From Comamonas testosteroni (GTDB lineage: Bacteria > Pseudomonadota > Gammaproteobacteria > Burkholderiales > Burkholderiaceae_C): a DNA stretch of 64,000 bases. The stretch spans positions 4,870,501 through 4,934,500 of the forward strand of contig NZ_CP129672.1 of assembly GCF_030505195.1 (NCBI RefSeq), written 5' to 3'. Positions within the stretch are counted from its first letter, which is position 1. Every line of letters starts with the position of its first letter. The translations under genes and the position numbers were made by a program. Shown here piece by piece: positions 1 to 7,514 of the stretch. Under the pieces are notes generated by a model. The model was not told the DNA's origin and ran no database searches. It was given only the letters and a program-made list of their open reading frames with translations.

Positions 1-40
1 CAAGGCGCGGCTGGCGCAGGAAGGCAGCGCCAGCACATGA
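1..40 (+). CDS. 3' end of an upstream phage gene (partial)
   Basis: The frame starting at base 2 reads KARLAQEGSAST and stops with TGA at 38-40, overlapping the ATG of the next gene as ATGA. This coupling is typical of the phage early operon and suggests an unseen upstream early gene. Too little is present to say what it encodes. Confidence 0.4.
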   Translation, partial: KARLAQEGSAST

Positions 41-1044
41 GCCTTTCCGCATCCTTGACCAATGTTGGCCATCCCGTGGCCTATTACCCGCGCCTGGCGC
101 GCTTCTTCGGCTCCGTGAACGTGGCCATTCTGTTTGCACAGCTGCATTACTGGAGCCAGCGCGGCGAGAGCGACCTGGGCACGCACAAGAGCTCTGAGCA
201 GTTCAGCGAAGAGACGGGCTTGTCTTACCGTGAGCAGGTCACAGCGCGCAAGCAACTGCGCGAGGCCGGCTTTCTGGTCGAGACACACCGCCGCCTTGAG
301 CATCGCGTCTATTACCGCCTGAATCTGGAGGCCGTGGACGCTGCTTTTGACGCCTGGACCGAGGCACAAACAAAAGCGCATTCCCCGAACGACGAAAACG
401 CAGTTCGGGAAAACACAAATCCGCAATTGGGGAGTGACGCCAAAAGCAGTCCGGGGGCTGCTGATTCGTCGCTCGACGAACTGCGCCAAACGCAGTCCGT
501 TAATGGTACAGAGACTCCACATAAGACTCCTACAGAGACTCCCTCTATTGCAGCCAAGGCTGGCGCCAAGGCTGCGAAGGGGAAGGAGCCGAAGAAGCCG
601 AAGGAGGCCAAGGAACCCAAAGAGATCAAGCCGATGATGGTGAAAGCGCCCAACGGCGTGACCCATGTCATCCCCGGTGAGCTGCGCTATCCGGGCGAGA
701 GCACCAAGAGCCACAAAACTTGGGTGGCCTATGCGATTGCCTACCAGGGCCGCTACAAGGACTGGCCCCTGTGGAACGAGTCCGTTGCAGGGCAAATCAT
801 CAAGTTCATCGACAAGGTGGGAGCGGAGCGGGCGCCCCGTATCGCAGTGCACTACGTGCGCCGTGTCGAAGAGAAGTTCATCTGCGATCAGCTGCATCCC
901 GTGGGTCTGCTGCTGAGCCATGCCCAGAAGTGGGCCACCCAGCAGAATACCGGCGCGAGCACACCGCCCCCATCCCTGGCCCCGGCCGCGAGCCACAAGT
1001 TTGCTGGCGCCGGCAAAGCCATTTTTGACGGGATCGAGCTATGA
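37..1044 (+). CDS. Phage replication protein, O-like winged-helix
   Basis: A 335-residue protein. Residues 1-105 look like a winged-helix DNA-binding domain (YYPRLARFFGSVNVAILFAQ, then a TGLSYREQVTARKQLREAGF recognition region). Residues about 165-200 are a low-complexity Lys/Pro/Glu linker. A conserved C-terminal part (about 215-320) contains the KDWPLWNESVAGQI and VHYVRRVEEKF stretches. This layout is usual for the replication initiator of temperate phages, which binds the phage origin and recruits a helicase loader. The next gene overlaps it by ATGA and looks like the loader, which supports the assignment. Phage origins often lie inside the O gene, but I could not confirm iterons in the linker region. 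The family assignment is inferred from pattern, not from a search. Confidence 0.6.
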   Translation: MSLSASLTNVGHPVAYYPRLARFFGSVNVAILFAQLHYWSQRGESDLGTHKSSEQFSEETGLSYREQVTARKQLREAGFLVETHRRLEHRVYYRLNLEAVDAAFDAWTEAQTKAHSPNDENAVRENTNPQLGSDAKSSPGAADSSLDELRQTQSVNGTETPHKTPTETPSIAAKAGAKAAKGKEPKKPKEAKEPKEIKPMMVKAPNGVTHVIPGELRYPGESTKSHKTWVAYAIAYQGRYKDWPLWNESVAGQIIKFIDKVGAERAPRIAVHYVRRVEEKFICDQLHPVGLLLSHAQKWATQQNTGASTPPPSLAPAASHKFAGAGKAIFDGIEL

Positions 1045-1601
1045 ACCGCAGCTACGAGATTGCAGACCTGGCGCAGCACGCCCTGCAGGGCGCCGAGCAG
1101 CAGGGCCAGGCCCAGCGCCCGGAGGCATCCATCCGCACCCGCAAGCTGTTCGTGGTGCTGCAAAGCGCCTACGGCACAGCCTTCCTGGCCAAGTTCAGCA
1201 CAGGGGAGCTCAACGAACGCCGCGAGGACAAGGGCATGCGGGCGGCGCAACTGGTCTGGGATGCCGCCCTGGCTGAATTCGCGGATGACGTAATCGAGAC
1301 GGCCTCTCGGAATGCCCAGCGCGAGAGCCCCGAGTTCCCACCCAGCCTGCCGCAATTCGTGAAGGCCTGCGAAGCCCTGACGCCGCGCAAGACCTACTTT
1401 GAAGAGAACGGCCTGCTGGCGCTGCCTGCGCCCAAGGTAGAGCGCCTGCTGGACGTGCCGGTCGAGCTCAAGGGTGACAGCAAGGACTGGGCTCGAAAGA
1501 TCGTCGCGCGCATCAACCATGGCGATCAGACGGTGACGCGCCACAGCCGCATGGCAGCGATGGAGGCCCTGGGCCTGAGCCGGCAGCAGGAGGGCAGGTG
1601 A
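1041..1601 (+). CDS. Phage replication protein, P-like helicase loader
   Basis: A 186-residue, mostly helical protein whose start overlaps the previous stop (ATGA at 1041). The segment FVVLQSAYGTAFLAKFSTGE and the later ESPEFPPSLPQFVKACEA stretch resemble the lambda P/replication P family found directly downstream of O-like initiators in beta-proteobacterial prophages. The usual role is to bring the host DnaB helicase to the phage origin. Position and translational coupling to the 37-1044 gene support this. No catalytic motif is expected or seen. The assignment rests on short motif resemblance plus synteny. Confidence 0.55.
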   Translation: MNRSYEIADLAQHALQGAEQQGQAQRPEASIRTRKLFVVLQSAYGTAFLAKFSTGELNERREDKGMRAAQLVWDAALAEFADDVIETASRNAQRESPEFPPSLPQFVKACEALTPRKTYFEENGLLALPAPKVERLLDVPVELKGDSKDWARKIVARINHGDQTVTRHSRMAAMEALGLSRQQEGR

Positions 1602-1604
1602 TGA

Positions 1605-1871
1605 ATGCCAAACGATCTACCACCGCACTACCTGGAAGCCAGGGACCATCTCGCGCAGCTGGCAATGACGCCGGGATGGTGGCACTACTCAAGGCGCAGG
1701 GCCTTGGCGTTGGAAGAGGAATCCGTGACACATGGGCACGGCCTGTGGCCGGGAATGCGGGAAGCGGTTCGGGGCGAACTCAAGCGCCTAGGGTTCAAGC
1801 CGCCGCCAAGCGATCTGGAGCCGGTGGAGCCAAGTACGGCAACAAGAAGACCGTCACCCCCGATGGGGTGA
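1605..1871 (+). CDS. Hypothetical phage protein overlapping the DUF1064 gene
   Basis: An 88-residue product with convincing composition: an aromatic core (MTPGWWHYSRRRALALEEE) and LWPGMREAVRGELKRLGFKP. Up to about 1745 this frame has strongly GC-rich third positions (CTG, GCC, CAC, TAC), while the competing frame from 1601 does not, so this frame is probably the coding one there. Its 3' part overlaps the start of the DUF1064 gene in another frame by about 127 bp. GGAGG at 1588-1593 lies upstream. It may be a small early phage protein of unknown function. The second prophage copy has lost its 5' half. Confidence 0.55.
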   Translation: MPNDLPPHYLEARDHLAQLAMTPGWWHYSRRRALALEEESVTHGHGLWPGMREAVRGELKRLGFKPPPSDLEPVEPSTATRRPSPPMG

Positions 1872-2161
1872 AGTTCGACAGCAGGGCCGAGGCACGCCGC
1901 TGGGGGCATCTGTGCATGCAGCTGCGAGCGGGTGAAATCAGCGAGCTGCGCCGGCAGGTGGCCTATGAGCTGGTGCCCGCCGTGAAGTTTGCGGACGCAA
2001 GCCGCGTCAAGCCCGCTATCCGCTACGTGGCCGATTTCGTCTACGTGGAGAAGGGTTCCGAGGTCATCGAGGACGTGAAGGGCGTGCTGACCACTGAATT
2101 CAAGCTCAAGCGTCACCTGATGAAGGCTCTGCTGGGCCTGGAAGTGAGGTTGGTCAAATGA
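1745..2161 (+). CDS. DUF1064 family phage protein (putative endonuclease fold)
   Basis: About 138 residues if started at GTG 1745. I chose this start because the second phage copy keeps the equivalent GTG (51898) but nothing upstream. The core matches DUF1064: KYGNKKTVTPDGVKFDSRAE, then a RRWGHL helix, YELVPAVKFAD, YVADFVYVEKG and EVIEDVKGVLT. DUF1064 proteins are found in phage early regions and are usually linked to PD-(D/E)XK-like nucleases. The conserved E, D and K residues in FDSKxEA and VxEDVKG would form the active site. The activity is inferred from the family. The stop overlaps the next start (ATGA). An in-frame ATG at 1601 could extend the protein by 48 residues, but codon use there favours the overlapping 1605 frame. 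Confidence 0.7.
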   Translation: MAGNAGSGSGRTQAPRVQAAAKRSGAGGAKYGNKKTVTPDGVKFDSRAEARRWGHLCMQLRAGEISELRRQVAYELVPAVKFADASRVKPAIRYVADFVYVEKGSEVIEDVKGVLTTEFKLKRHLMKALLGLEVRLVK

Positions 2162-2415
2162 TCCAGCCTTTGAACCCGGCCTTCTTTGGCAAGGTCGTGC
2201 CGCTGGCCGGCCAGCGCAAGCCGCCCAGCAAATCCACGATCACCCGGCTGCTGAAGCCGCATCTGGACCGCATGTGCGACGGTCGGTACATGCATCGCGT
2301 CACCATGGAAAACCGCTGCGGCAACCCCATTGAGGTCGGCTCCCGCAGGATCTATGTGATGGACGAGTACGGCGATACCGTGCTGGTCGATGACTGGGGG
2401 CCCTCATGGTATTGA
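2158..2415 (+). CDS. Hypothetical early phage protein, 85 aa
   Basis: A small protein that starts inside the previous stop codon and ends after the start of the next gene, so it is tightly packed in the early operon. The N-terminal half is basic (GQRKPPSKSTITRLLKPHLD). The C-terminal half is probably beta-rich and acidic (RRIYVMDEYGDTVLVDDWGP). An almost identical copy lies at 52311-52568, so purifying selection or recent shared origin is likely. I do not recognise the family. Confidence 0.65.
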   Translation: MIQPLNPAFFGKVVPLAGQRKPPSKSTITRLLKPHLDRMCDGRYMHRVTMENRCGNPIEVGSRRIYVMDEYGDTVLVDDWGPSWY

Positions 2416-2984
2416 TGCGCCGTTGCCCCCTCAAGTCCGGCAAGGGCTTCAAGTCACGCGGCGGCTGGGCTGGCGCTGGGCTCCGTGATGACCAGGACGA
2501 GGGTCACCACTACGAGCCCGGCCAGTCTGACTGCCGAGAGCAGCGTCTTGCCGAGCGCGCCGCCCGCCAGATCGAGAGCGCTCTGGCAACGGCCGACCTG
2601 GTGCCCGAGAACGTCACCATGGAGCCCGGAGCTGGCACGACTGGCATAACTGTGCTGAAAGAGAACGTCATCGAGAGCGAGCCCTACCGCCGTCTGGTGG
2701 CAGAGCTGCCTTGCTTTTGGTGCGGCATCAGCGGCTATAGCCAGCATGCCCACCTGAATCTGGGCAAAGGCCTGGGCCTGAAGACCGACGACCGCACCGG
2801 CTTCCCGCTGTGCTGCAGCCGTCCTGACATCGAGGGCTGCCATGTGGCCTATGACAACTACCGGCTGCTGGAGAGCGGAGGGCGAGAGGCCCACCGTGAG
2901 TACGGCATCGAGGCCGGCCGATTTACCCGCGAACAGATCCTGAAGGCCGGGCTGTGGCCCAGGAAGCTGCCCCTGTGGGCTTGA
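2406..2984 (+). CDS. HNH-like zinc-binding phage nuclease (Ref/DUF968-like)
   Basis: A 192-residue protein with a basic N-terminus and a C-terminal zinc/HNH-like module: CFWCG near residue 100, HAHLN, then KTDDRTGFPLCCSR, GCHVAYD and an H-rich helix. The CxxC...HxH...PLC...CH order resembles phage P1 Ref and DUF968-type proteins, which are RecA-linked or recombination-associated HNH nucleases. The start overlaps the preceding gene. The second phage has a copy (52559) with an altered C-terminus. A role in phage recombination or replication is inferred from family and position. Confidence 0.55.
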   Translation: MVLMRRCPLKSGKGFKSRGGWAGAGLRDDQDEGHHYEPGQSDCREQRLAERAARQIESALATADLVPENVTMEPGAGTTGITVLKENVIESEPYRRLVAELPCFWCGISGYSQHAHLNLGKGLGLKTDDRTGFPLCCSRPDIEGCHVAYDNYRLLESGGREAHREYGIEAGRFTREQILKAGLWPRKLPLWA

Positions 2985-3017
2985 GAAGAGTATTGAACAA
3001 AACACCCTGGAGCATCA

Positions 3018-3575
3018 ATGAATTCCACACAAGCAACGCAAACCTCTGGAACATCGACACACCGCGCCCGTGATGGAGGCGTGGATCTTGGGGCTACCGA
3101 GGAAACGCCGACGCTCATGCTGGTGTTTGAGGCAATCAGGCAGATTCACGATGCTGGCGGAGAGCCGACGCGCGAGCGCATCGTGGCAATGACTGGCCTC
3201 AAACCAACCACGGTGGACGACCGTATCAAGGTGCTGCGAGGCGAGGGCATGATCAGCCCGTTGAAGCAGTGCTACCGACCGCTGCACCAGCATGTGGCCG
3301 CGCAGCCTGTCTCTTGCACAGTCATGCCCAACGGGGTCTACAAGATCGAGAAGGGCGATGAAGTGATGACGTTGGTGCCTGCAGAAGCGCGGCAGCTCGC
3401 ACCTATGTTGGCAGGCAAGGCGCTGGAGGCTTCTGCGCTGGAGCGCGTACAGGAGATGGAGGCGCGCATGGTGGAGATGGCGCAGCAGGTCAGGGATGTT
3501 GAGCGCCGATACAAAGCGCTCAAAGCATCTCAGTCGGGGAATGTGGCGCAGCAAAGTCTTGAGCTGATCCAGTAG
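3018..3575 (+). CDS. Winged-helix phage regulator with coiled-coil tail
   Basis: A 185-residue protein. Residues about 35-80 form a winged-helix pattern (VFEAIRQIHDAGGEPTRERI, then GLKPTTVDDRIKVLRGEGMI). The C-terminal third (ALERVQEMEARMVEMAQQVR and following) is a heptad-like coiled coil, suggesting a dimer. TGGAG sits 7-8 bases before the ATG. It is the last gene of the early block. After it come moron genes and then the late packaging operon, so it could be the early/late regulator. That role is a guess. A close copy is at 53163-53720. Confidence 0.6.
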   Translation: MNSTQATQTSGTSTHRARDGGVDLGATEETPTLMLVFEAIRQIHDAGGEPTRERIVAMTGLKPTTVDDRIKVLRGEGMISPLKQCYRPLHQHVAAQPVSCTVMPNGVYKIEKGDEVMTLVPAEARQLAPMLAGKALEASALERVQEMEARMVEMAQQVRDVERRYKALKASQSGNVAQQSLELIQ

Positions 3576-3763
3576 ATGTCATGGCTTGCTTCCACGGCAT
3601 CGGCTTTTCTGTGCTCACAAGGGTGCACTGCTGGCGTTCTAGTCAATGGCGCCTTGCATTCGCCGAAGCAGCCCTGGATTGAGTGACAATATGTATCAAA
3701 GTTATCAGAAGGTATCTTTTATCTACAGAGTTCACTTCCTAAGCTGGAACCACCAGGAAATCT

Positions 3764-4315
3764 ATGAAAAAAATTTGCTCCATGCTCATGGCTGTTGCGT
3801 CGCTCGCACTTGTGGGTTGTGAGTCCATCCCCAAGGCAAACAAGGACCAAGTCACGCAATCATTCACTCAGGCGTGTAAAAATGCCGGCGGCCAGATTCA
3901 GCCGTCAACATATGAGGGTGCCGAAGTCTTGTGCAACGTCTCTGGGCGCAGGGCGCATCTTGTCGTCCTACCAAAGTACATTCATATGATGCGCGAAGAG
4001 GCACATCCAAGCCTTCAATACTTTGGCGCGCGTGAGGCGGCTTATGAGTGCAGTACACGCAACGGTAAATATGAGGGTGGGCTTGAAGCCAGAGCGGGCC
4101 GACTTGTTCACTCAAGCCCTGACATGACAGAAATGTGCTTCAAGATTGAGGGGAAGCAAGCACTGTGGTCTCTCACATCGTCTCAACCAATAGGCAAGGA
4201 CGGTAAGCGGTTTGGCTTGTATTCAGGGACTCTATTCTTTGCTCCGAATCATGTTTACTCGGAAGAGGACATGAACTGGATTCTCAAATCCGTTACCAAA
4301 GAAATGAAGCTCTGA
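3764..4315 (+). CDS. Predicted lipoprotein (moron)
   Basis: A 183-residue protein with a clear type II signal: MKKICSMLMAVASLALVGC, cleaved before Cys19. The mature part has several cysteines (CKNAGG, EVLCNV, YECSTRNG, MCFKIEG) that could form disulfides in the periplasm. I do not recognise a family. It lies outside the early operon, with 188 bp of non-coding DNA before it, and has lower GC and less biased codons than its neighbours. It therefore looks like a moron expressed from the lysogen. Prophage lipoproteins often act in superinfection exclusion, which is only a possibility here. Confidence 0.65.
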   Translation: MKKICSMLMAVASLALVGCESIPKANKDQVTQSFTQACKNAGGQIQPSTYEGAEVLCNVSGRRAHLVVLPKYIHMMREEAHPSLQYFGAREAAYECSTRNGKYEGGLEARAGRLVHSSPDMTEMCFKIEGKQALWSLTSSQPIGKDGKRFGLYSGTLFFAPNHVYSEEDMNWILKSVTKEMKL

Positions 4316-4463
4316 CGGGGCGCCGTTGCACTAATTGAGATTGGGGCAAGTTACCCATGCCTTGGCCGTGGCTATGCCACGCCCAGGTTCTAACTACGGT
4401 ACAGCTCAGTGAGTCAATCCCGGTCAAATTTGGCGGTTGTTAACGACATAAAGCAGAAACTCG

Positions 4464-5243
4464 TTAACACTTGGCATGAGAGGACTCGGCGTCAATAGGG
4501 CCGAAGTGCTTTCCTCTATGGCAATTGGGACAGAGCGCGATAGCGTTTTCAACTGTGTCATCACCACCGTCCGCAAGTGGAATCTTGTGATGGACCTCGA
4601 GATATGGGCTTTTATCGCTGCGACGCTTGAATGGTGCTTCGCTACCGCAGTTTCCACAGGTGCCATTTGCGCGGTAGAGGGCCTCCGCTACAACATCTGG
4701 ATTTCTCTGAAAGAGCCTTACCAGTTTTGTGATCCGCTGCGGTTGCGTTGATGCTGTGCTCAGTCTCTTTTGGCGTGCTGCAACCGAGTCACTCTGTGAT
4801 CGTTGAATCTGATGCTCAAACTGCAAGTTCAACTCGTAGATGTCAACGGGCTCACCATTTTGGAAAGCGCCCAACTGTTCTAGCCAATGTTCATGCCTAC
4901 GCAGAATTTTGCGGCTTGCCTTTTGCGTGACTCCCATGCCTTCTCTGTATTCGATATGAAGGCGAAAAGCTTGAAGCGCAAGATGAAGCCGGTCTAAGCC
5001 ATCGTCTTTGCGTATTTTTTCGAGCAAGTAGTCTGAATCTGGAGCGCTCAGTGCTCGCTTGTATTGACTGCCACTGCTCATATGAAGGTAAACATAGATC
5101 AAGAAGCTGGCAGTTGAGAGTTTCAGCCCAATATCTCGATGCATCTGGGCCGCACCAGCCTTTTGTGATACTCCCCCGTCTCGCACCGATCTTGCAATTT
5201 GATATGCGGCAGATTGCTGTTCTCTGTTCATGGGAGAGTTCAT
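4464..5243 (-). CDS. HNH endonuclease, standalone, reverse strand
   Basis: About 259 residues from the ATG at 5243 (MNSPMNREQQ); longer starts are possible upstream. The C-terminal 70 residues form a canonical HNH domain: CGNCGSEAPFKRR, EVHHKIPLADGGDDTVENA and CPNCHRGKH, with CxxC pairs for zinc, the HH catalytic pair and the conserved Asn. The N-terminal region (LSTASFLIYVYLHM, HRKIL-like helices) is helical and may recognise DNA. The gene runs against the late operon and has lower GC than the phage genes. The second phage carries a different cargo at this site, so it is probably a moron, either a defence/restriction nuclease or a homing-type enzyme next to terS. Confidence 0.75.
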   Translation of the reverse strand: MNSPMNREQQSAAYQIARSVRDGGVSQKAGAAQMHRDIGLKLSTASFLIYVYLHMSSGSQYKRALSAPDSDYLLEKIRKDDGLDRLHLALQAFRLHIEYREGMGVTQKASRKILRRHEHWLEQLGAFQNGEPVDIYELNLQFEHQIQRSQSDSVAARQKRLSTASTQPQRITKLVRLFQRNPDVVAEALYRANGTCGNCGSEAPFKRRSDKSPYLEVHHKIPLADGGDDTVENAIALCPNCHRGKHFGPIDAESSHAKC

Positions 5244-5423
5244 TGTGAGATGAGCACAGTTAGATTTGGATGAGCAACTAAACGCGATCGTCGATCGGAA
5301 AAACCTCTTGGGTCGCAACAATGATAGAGAAGGAGCAAGCGATAGCTGTTTAAGCCCGTTATCAAATGACAGCTTCTGGTCGTTAGGAGAGTTTAAGCGC
5401 GTCTCATCGCTGAGCTACAGTGA

Positions 5424-5441
5424 ACCCAGCTAGGGTTCGAC
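5424..5441 (+). promoter_or_regulatory. Late-gene element 1 (ACCCNNCTAGGGTTCGAC)
   Basis: One of five near-identical 18-mers in the window, here upstream of the terminase-portal operon. Its left part is a dyad (AACCC, 5-nt centre, GGGTT) followed by TTCGAC. Phage-specific control is inferred from its placement before operons; see the other copies at 16530, 30274, 38342 and 58293 and a degenerate one at 9852. Confidence 0.65.
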
Positions 5442-5445
5442 GCTT

Positions 5446-5480
5446 GATGCCATGCGCCTCAGTATCCGGTGCATGGCATC
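5446..5480 (+). promoter_or_regulatory. Perfect hairpin covering the terS start codon
   Basis: GATGCCATGC (5446-5455) and GCATGGCATC (5471-5480) are perfect 10-bp complementary arms with a 15-nt loop. The terS ATG (5473-5475) lies in the 3' arm. The hairpin begins 4 bases after the 18-bp late element, so it would form near the 5' end of a transcript begun there. It could limit terS translation or protect the RNA end. The homologous arm in the second phage carries two mismatches. Confidence 0.6.
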
Positions 5481-5754
5481 CAGTGAGGCAGTATCCAAAC
5501 CCAATAAGAGTACCCAGTCGGCCCCCGGCGCGAAGGAGGCCGGCAAGGCTGCGCCTGCGGATTGGGAGCGCATCGAGCTTGACTATCGTGCAGGCGTAAA
5601 AACGCTGCGTCAGATCGCAGATGAGAACGGTATTACGCACGGCGCTATCAACAAGAGAGCAAAGCGCGATGGATGGGAGCGTGACCTGTCCGAGAAAATC
5701 CAGCGCAAAGCGGATGCACTGGTATCCAAAGCGGCAGTATCCAGCGAGGTATCC
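5462..5754 (+). repeat. GTATCC hexamer cluster in terS (candidate pac site)
   Basis: GTATCC occurs at 5462, 5491, 5722, 5737 and 5749. Four of these are in frame as GTA TCC (Val-Ser), although GTA is an uncommon Val codon in such GC-rich DNA. The last three are spaced 15 and 12 bp apart. The remnant terS keeps the four in-frame copies. Many headful phages have their packaging site inside terS, so a DNA-level constraint is plausible. Confidence 0.4.
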
Positions 5755-6201
5755 AAGGAAATCAGAGCTGTGGAGCGCGCTGTAGTTGATGCCAATGCAC
5801 AGGCCATTGCCGATGTGCGCCTGGCCCACCGCCGTGACATTCACCGAGCCCGCCGCATCACCAATGCGCTGCTGGACGAGCTGGAGCAGCAGGCCGACGC
5901 CGACACCGTAGCCCTGCTGGAGCAGTTGGGCGAGAACATGCGCAACCCGGACGAGAACGGGATTGATCGGCTCAACGACCTGTATCACAAGGTCATCAGC
6001 CTGCCCGAGCGCTCCAAGACCATGAAGACTCTCTCCGAGAGCCTGCGCATGCTGGTGGACATGGAGCGCACGGCCTTTGGCATGGATGACAAGGAAAAGG
6101 ACGAGCCAGCACCTGGTACCGCTGGTTATGTGCCGCCCGCTATCCAGATCGTGCACGTTAAGGCACCTGTGCATGAGCCCGATGAGGACGAGCAGGCATG
6201 A
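5473..6201 (+). CDS. terS: Terminase small subunit
   Basis: About 242 residues from ATG 5473 (MASSEAV), the start shared with the remnant copy at 58342. An upstream in-frame ATG at 5452 is also possible. Residues about 30-75 hold a helix-turn-helix (DYRAGVKTLRQIADENGITH, GAINKRAKRDGW), the usual DNA-recognition part of small terminases. A long helical oligomerisation segment follows (VERAVVDANAQAIADVRLAH to LRMLVDMERTAFG), then an acidic tail. The stop overlaps the terL start (ATGA). The protein should bind the packaging site and load the large subunit. The gene itself carries repeated GTATCC hexamers that may be that site. Confidence 0.85.
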   Translation: MASSEAVSKPNKSTQSAPGAKEAGKAAPADWERIELDYRAGVKTLRQIADENGITHGAINKRAKRDGWERDLSEKIQRKADALVSKAAVSSEVSKEIRAVERAVVDANAQAIADVRLAHRRDIHRARRITNALLDELEQQADADTVALLEQLGENMRNPDENGIDRLNDLYHKVISLPERSKTMKTLSESLRMLVDMERTAFGMDDKEKDEPAPGTAGYVPPAIQIVHVKAPVHEPDEDEQA

Positions 6202-7514
6202 AGCTAGCTCCTGTCCCCTCTACTGCGCAGCGCATGCCCGAGGTGCCGGTGCTGGCCATCCCCGAGAAGCTGGCCGGCATCTGGGATCCAAAGCGCTACA
6301 AGGTCATGCACGGCGGGCGCGGCGGCGGCAAGTCTTGGACCGTGGCGGCCGTGCTGCTGGTGATGGCGGCCAGCCGGCCACTGCGCGTGCTGTGCACCCG
6401 CGAGATTCAGAAGTCCATCAAGCAGTCGGTGCACCAACTGCTCAAGGATGTGATCGCGCGGCTGAACCTGCATGCGTTCTTCGAGGTGCTGGAAACCGAG
6501 GTGCGCGGCATCAATGGCTCGCTGTTTCTGTTTTCCGGCCTGCAGAGCCATACCGTGGACTCCATCAAGTCCTTTGAGGGCTGCGACATTGTTTGGGTGG
6601 AAGAAGCCCATGGCGTGAGCAAGAAGTCCTGGGGCACCCTGATCCCTACGATTCGGAAGGAGGGCAGCGAGATTTGGCTGACCCTGAACCCGGATATGGA
6701 GACGGATGAAACCTACCAGCGCTTCATCGCTACACCCAGCCCTGATACCTGGGTGGTCGAAATCAACTGGCGCGACAACCCCTGGTTTCCGCGTGTGCTG
6801 GATGAGGAGCGGCGCAAGGCCAAGCGCACCATGCTGGCCGATGACTACGCCCATATCTGGGAAGGCAAGGCGCGGCGCGTGGCTGCCGGCGCGATCTATC
6901 GCCATGAGATGGAGTCGGTCTATCTGGACAACCGAGCGCGCGATGTTCCCTATGACCCGACGCTGCCGGTGCACACGGTCTGGGATCTGGGCTGGAACGA
7001 TGCCATGAGCATCGCCCTGGTGCAGCGCGGACCCCAGGATGTGCGAATCATTGGGTATATCGAGGACAGTCACCGCACGCTGGAGTGGTACGTGGCCAAG
7101 TTGGAGAAGCTCCCCTTCCGCTGGGGAACGGACTACCTGCCCCACGATGGCAAGACCAAGAATATCCAGACAGGAAAGAGTTCCGAGCAGGTGTTGCGGG
7201 AGCTCGGGCGCCGGTCAGTCAGATCGCAGGACCGGGCGACGGATGTGGAAGAGGGCATCAAGCAGCTACGCATGCTCATGCCGCGCTGCTACTTTGATCT
7301 GACCAAGACCGCTCGCCTGCTGGAGTGCCTGAAGCGCTACCAGCGCCGCATTCACGCGGTCACGAACGAACCCATGGAGCCGCTGCACGACGAATTCAGC
7401 CACGGCGCGGACTGCATGCGCTATGTCGCGCTTTGGGTTCCGCAGATGGCTGGCATTCCCAATGCCAATGACGACTATGAAGAACCAGAGGAATCCGACT
7501 GGAGGCTCAATTGA
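6198..7514 (+). CDS. terL: Terminase large subunit
   Basis: A 438-residue packaging ATPase/nuclease. Walker A is GGRGGGKS (residues 39-46), Walker B with catalytic glutamate is CDIVWVEEAH (128-137), and the coupling motif region is TLNPDMETDE (161-170). The C-terminal nuclease domain starts near HTVWDLGWNDAMS, with Asp262 as the first metal ligand, and a late Asp lies in HGADCMRYVALW. Length and motif order fit a complete TerL of P22/epsilon15-like podoviruses. It acts with TerS and the portal to translocate DNA and cut at headful or a specific site. It overlaps terS by ATGA and the portal gene by TTGA. Confidence 0.95.
   Translation: MKLAPVPSTAQRMPEVPVLAIPEKLAGIWDPKRYKVMHGGRGGGKSWTVAAVLLVMAASRPLRVLCTREIQKSIKQSVHQLLKDVIARLNLHAFFEVLETEVRGINGSLFLFSGLQSHTVDSIKSFEGCDIVWVEEAHGVSKKSWGTLIPTIRKEGSEIWLTLNPDMETDETYQRFIATPSPDTWVVEINWRDNPWFPRVLDEERRKAKRTMLADDYAHIWEGKARRVAAGAIYRHEMESVYLDNRARDVPYDPTLPVHTVWDLGWNDAMSIALVQRGPQDVRIIGYIEDSHRTLEWYVAKLEKLPFRWGTDYLPHDGKTKNIQTGKSSEQVLRELGRRSVRSQDRATDVEEGIKQLRMLMPRCYFDLTKTARLLECLKRYQRRIHAVTNEPMEPLHDEFSHGADCMRYVALWVPQMAGIPNANDDYEEPEESDWRLN

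Noticed and set aside
888..1544. A 218-residue reverse frame over the replication genes
   Set aside because: No start signal or motif; overlaps two well-supported coupled genes.
1783..1800. CCTAGGGTTCAAGCC as a further late element
   Set aside because: Lies inside a coding region, lacks the ACCC arm and has TTCAAG in place of TTCGAC; a chance match.
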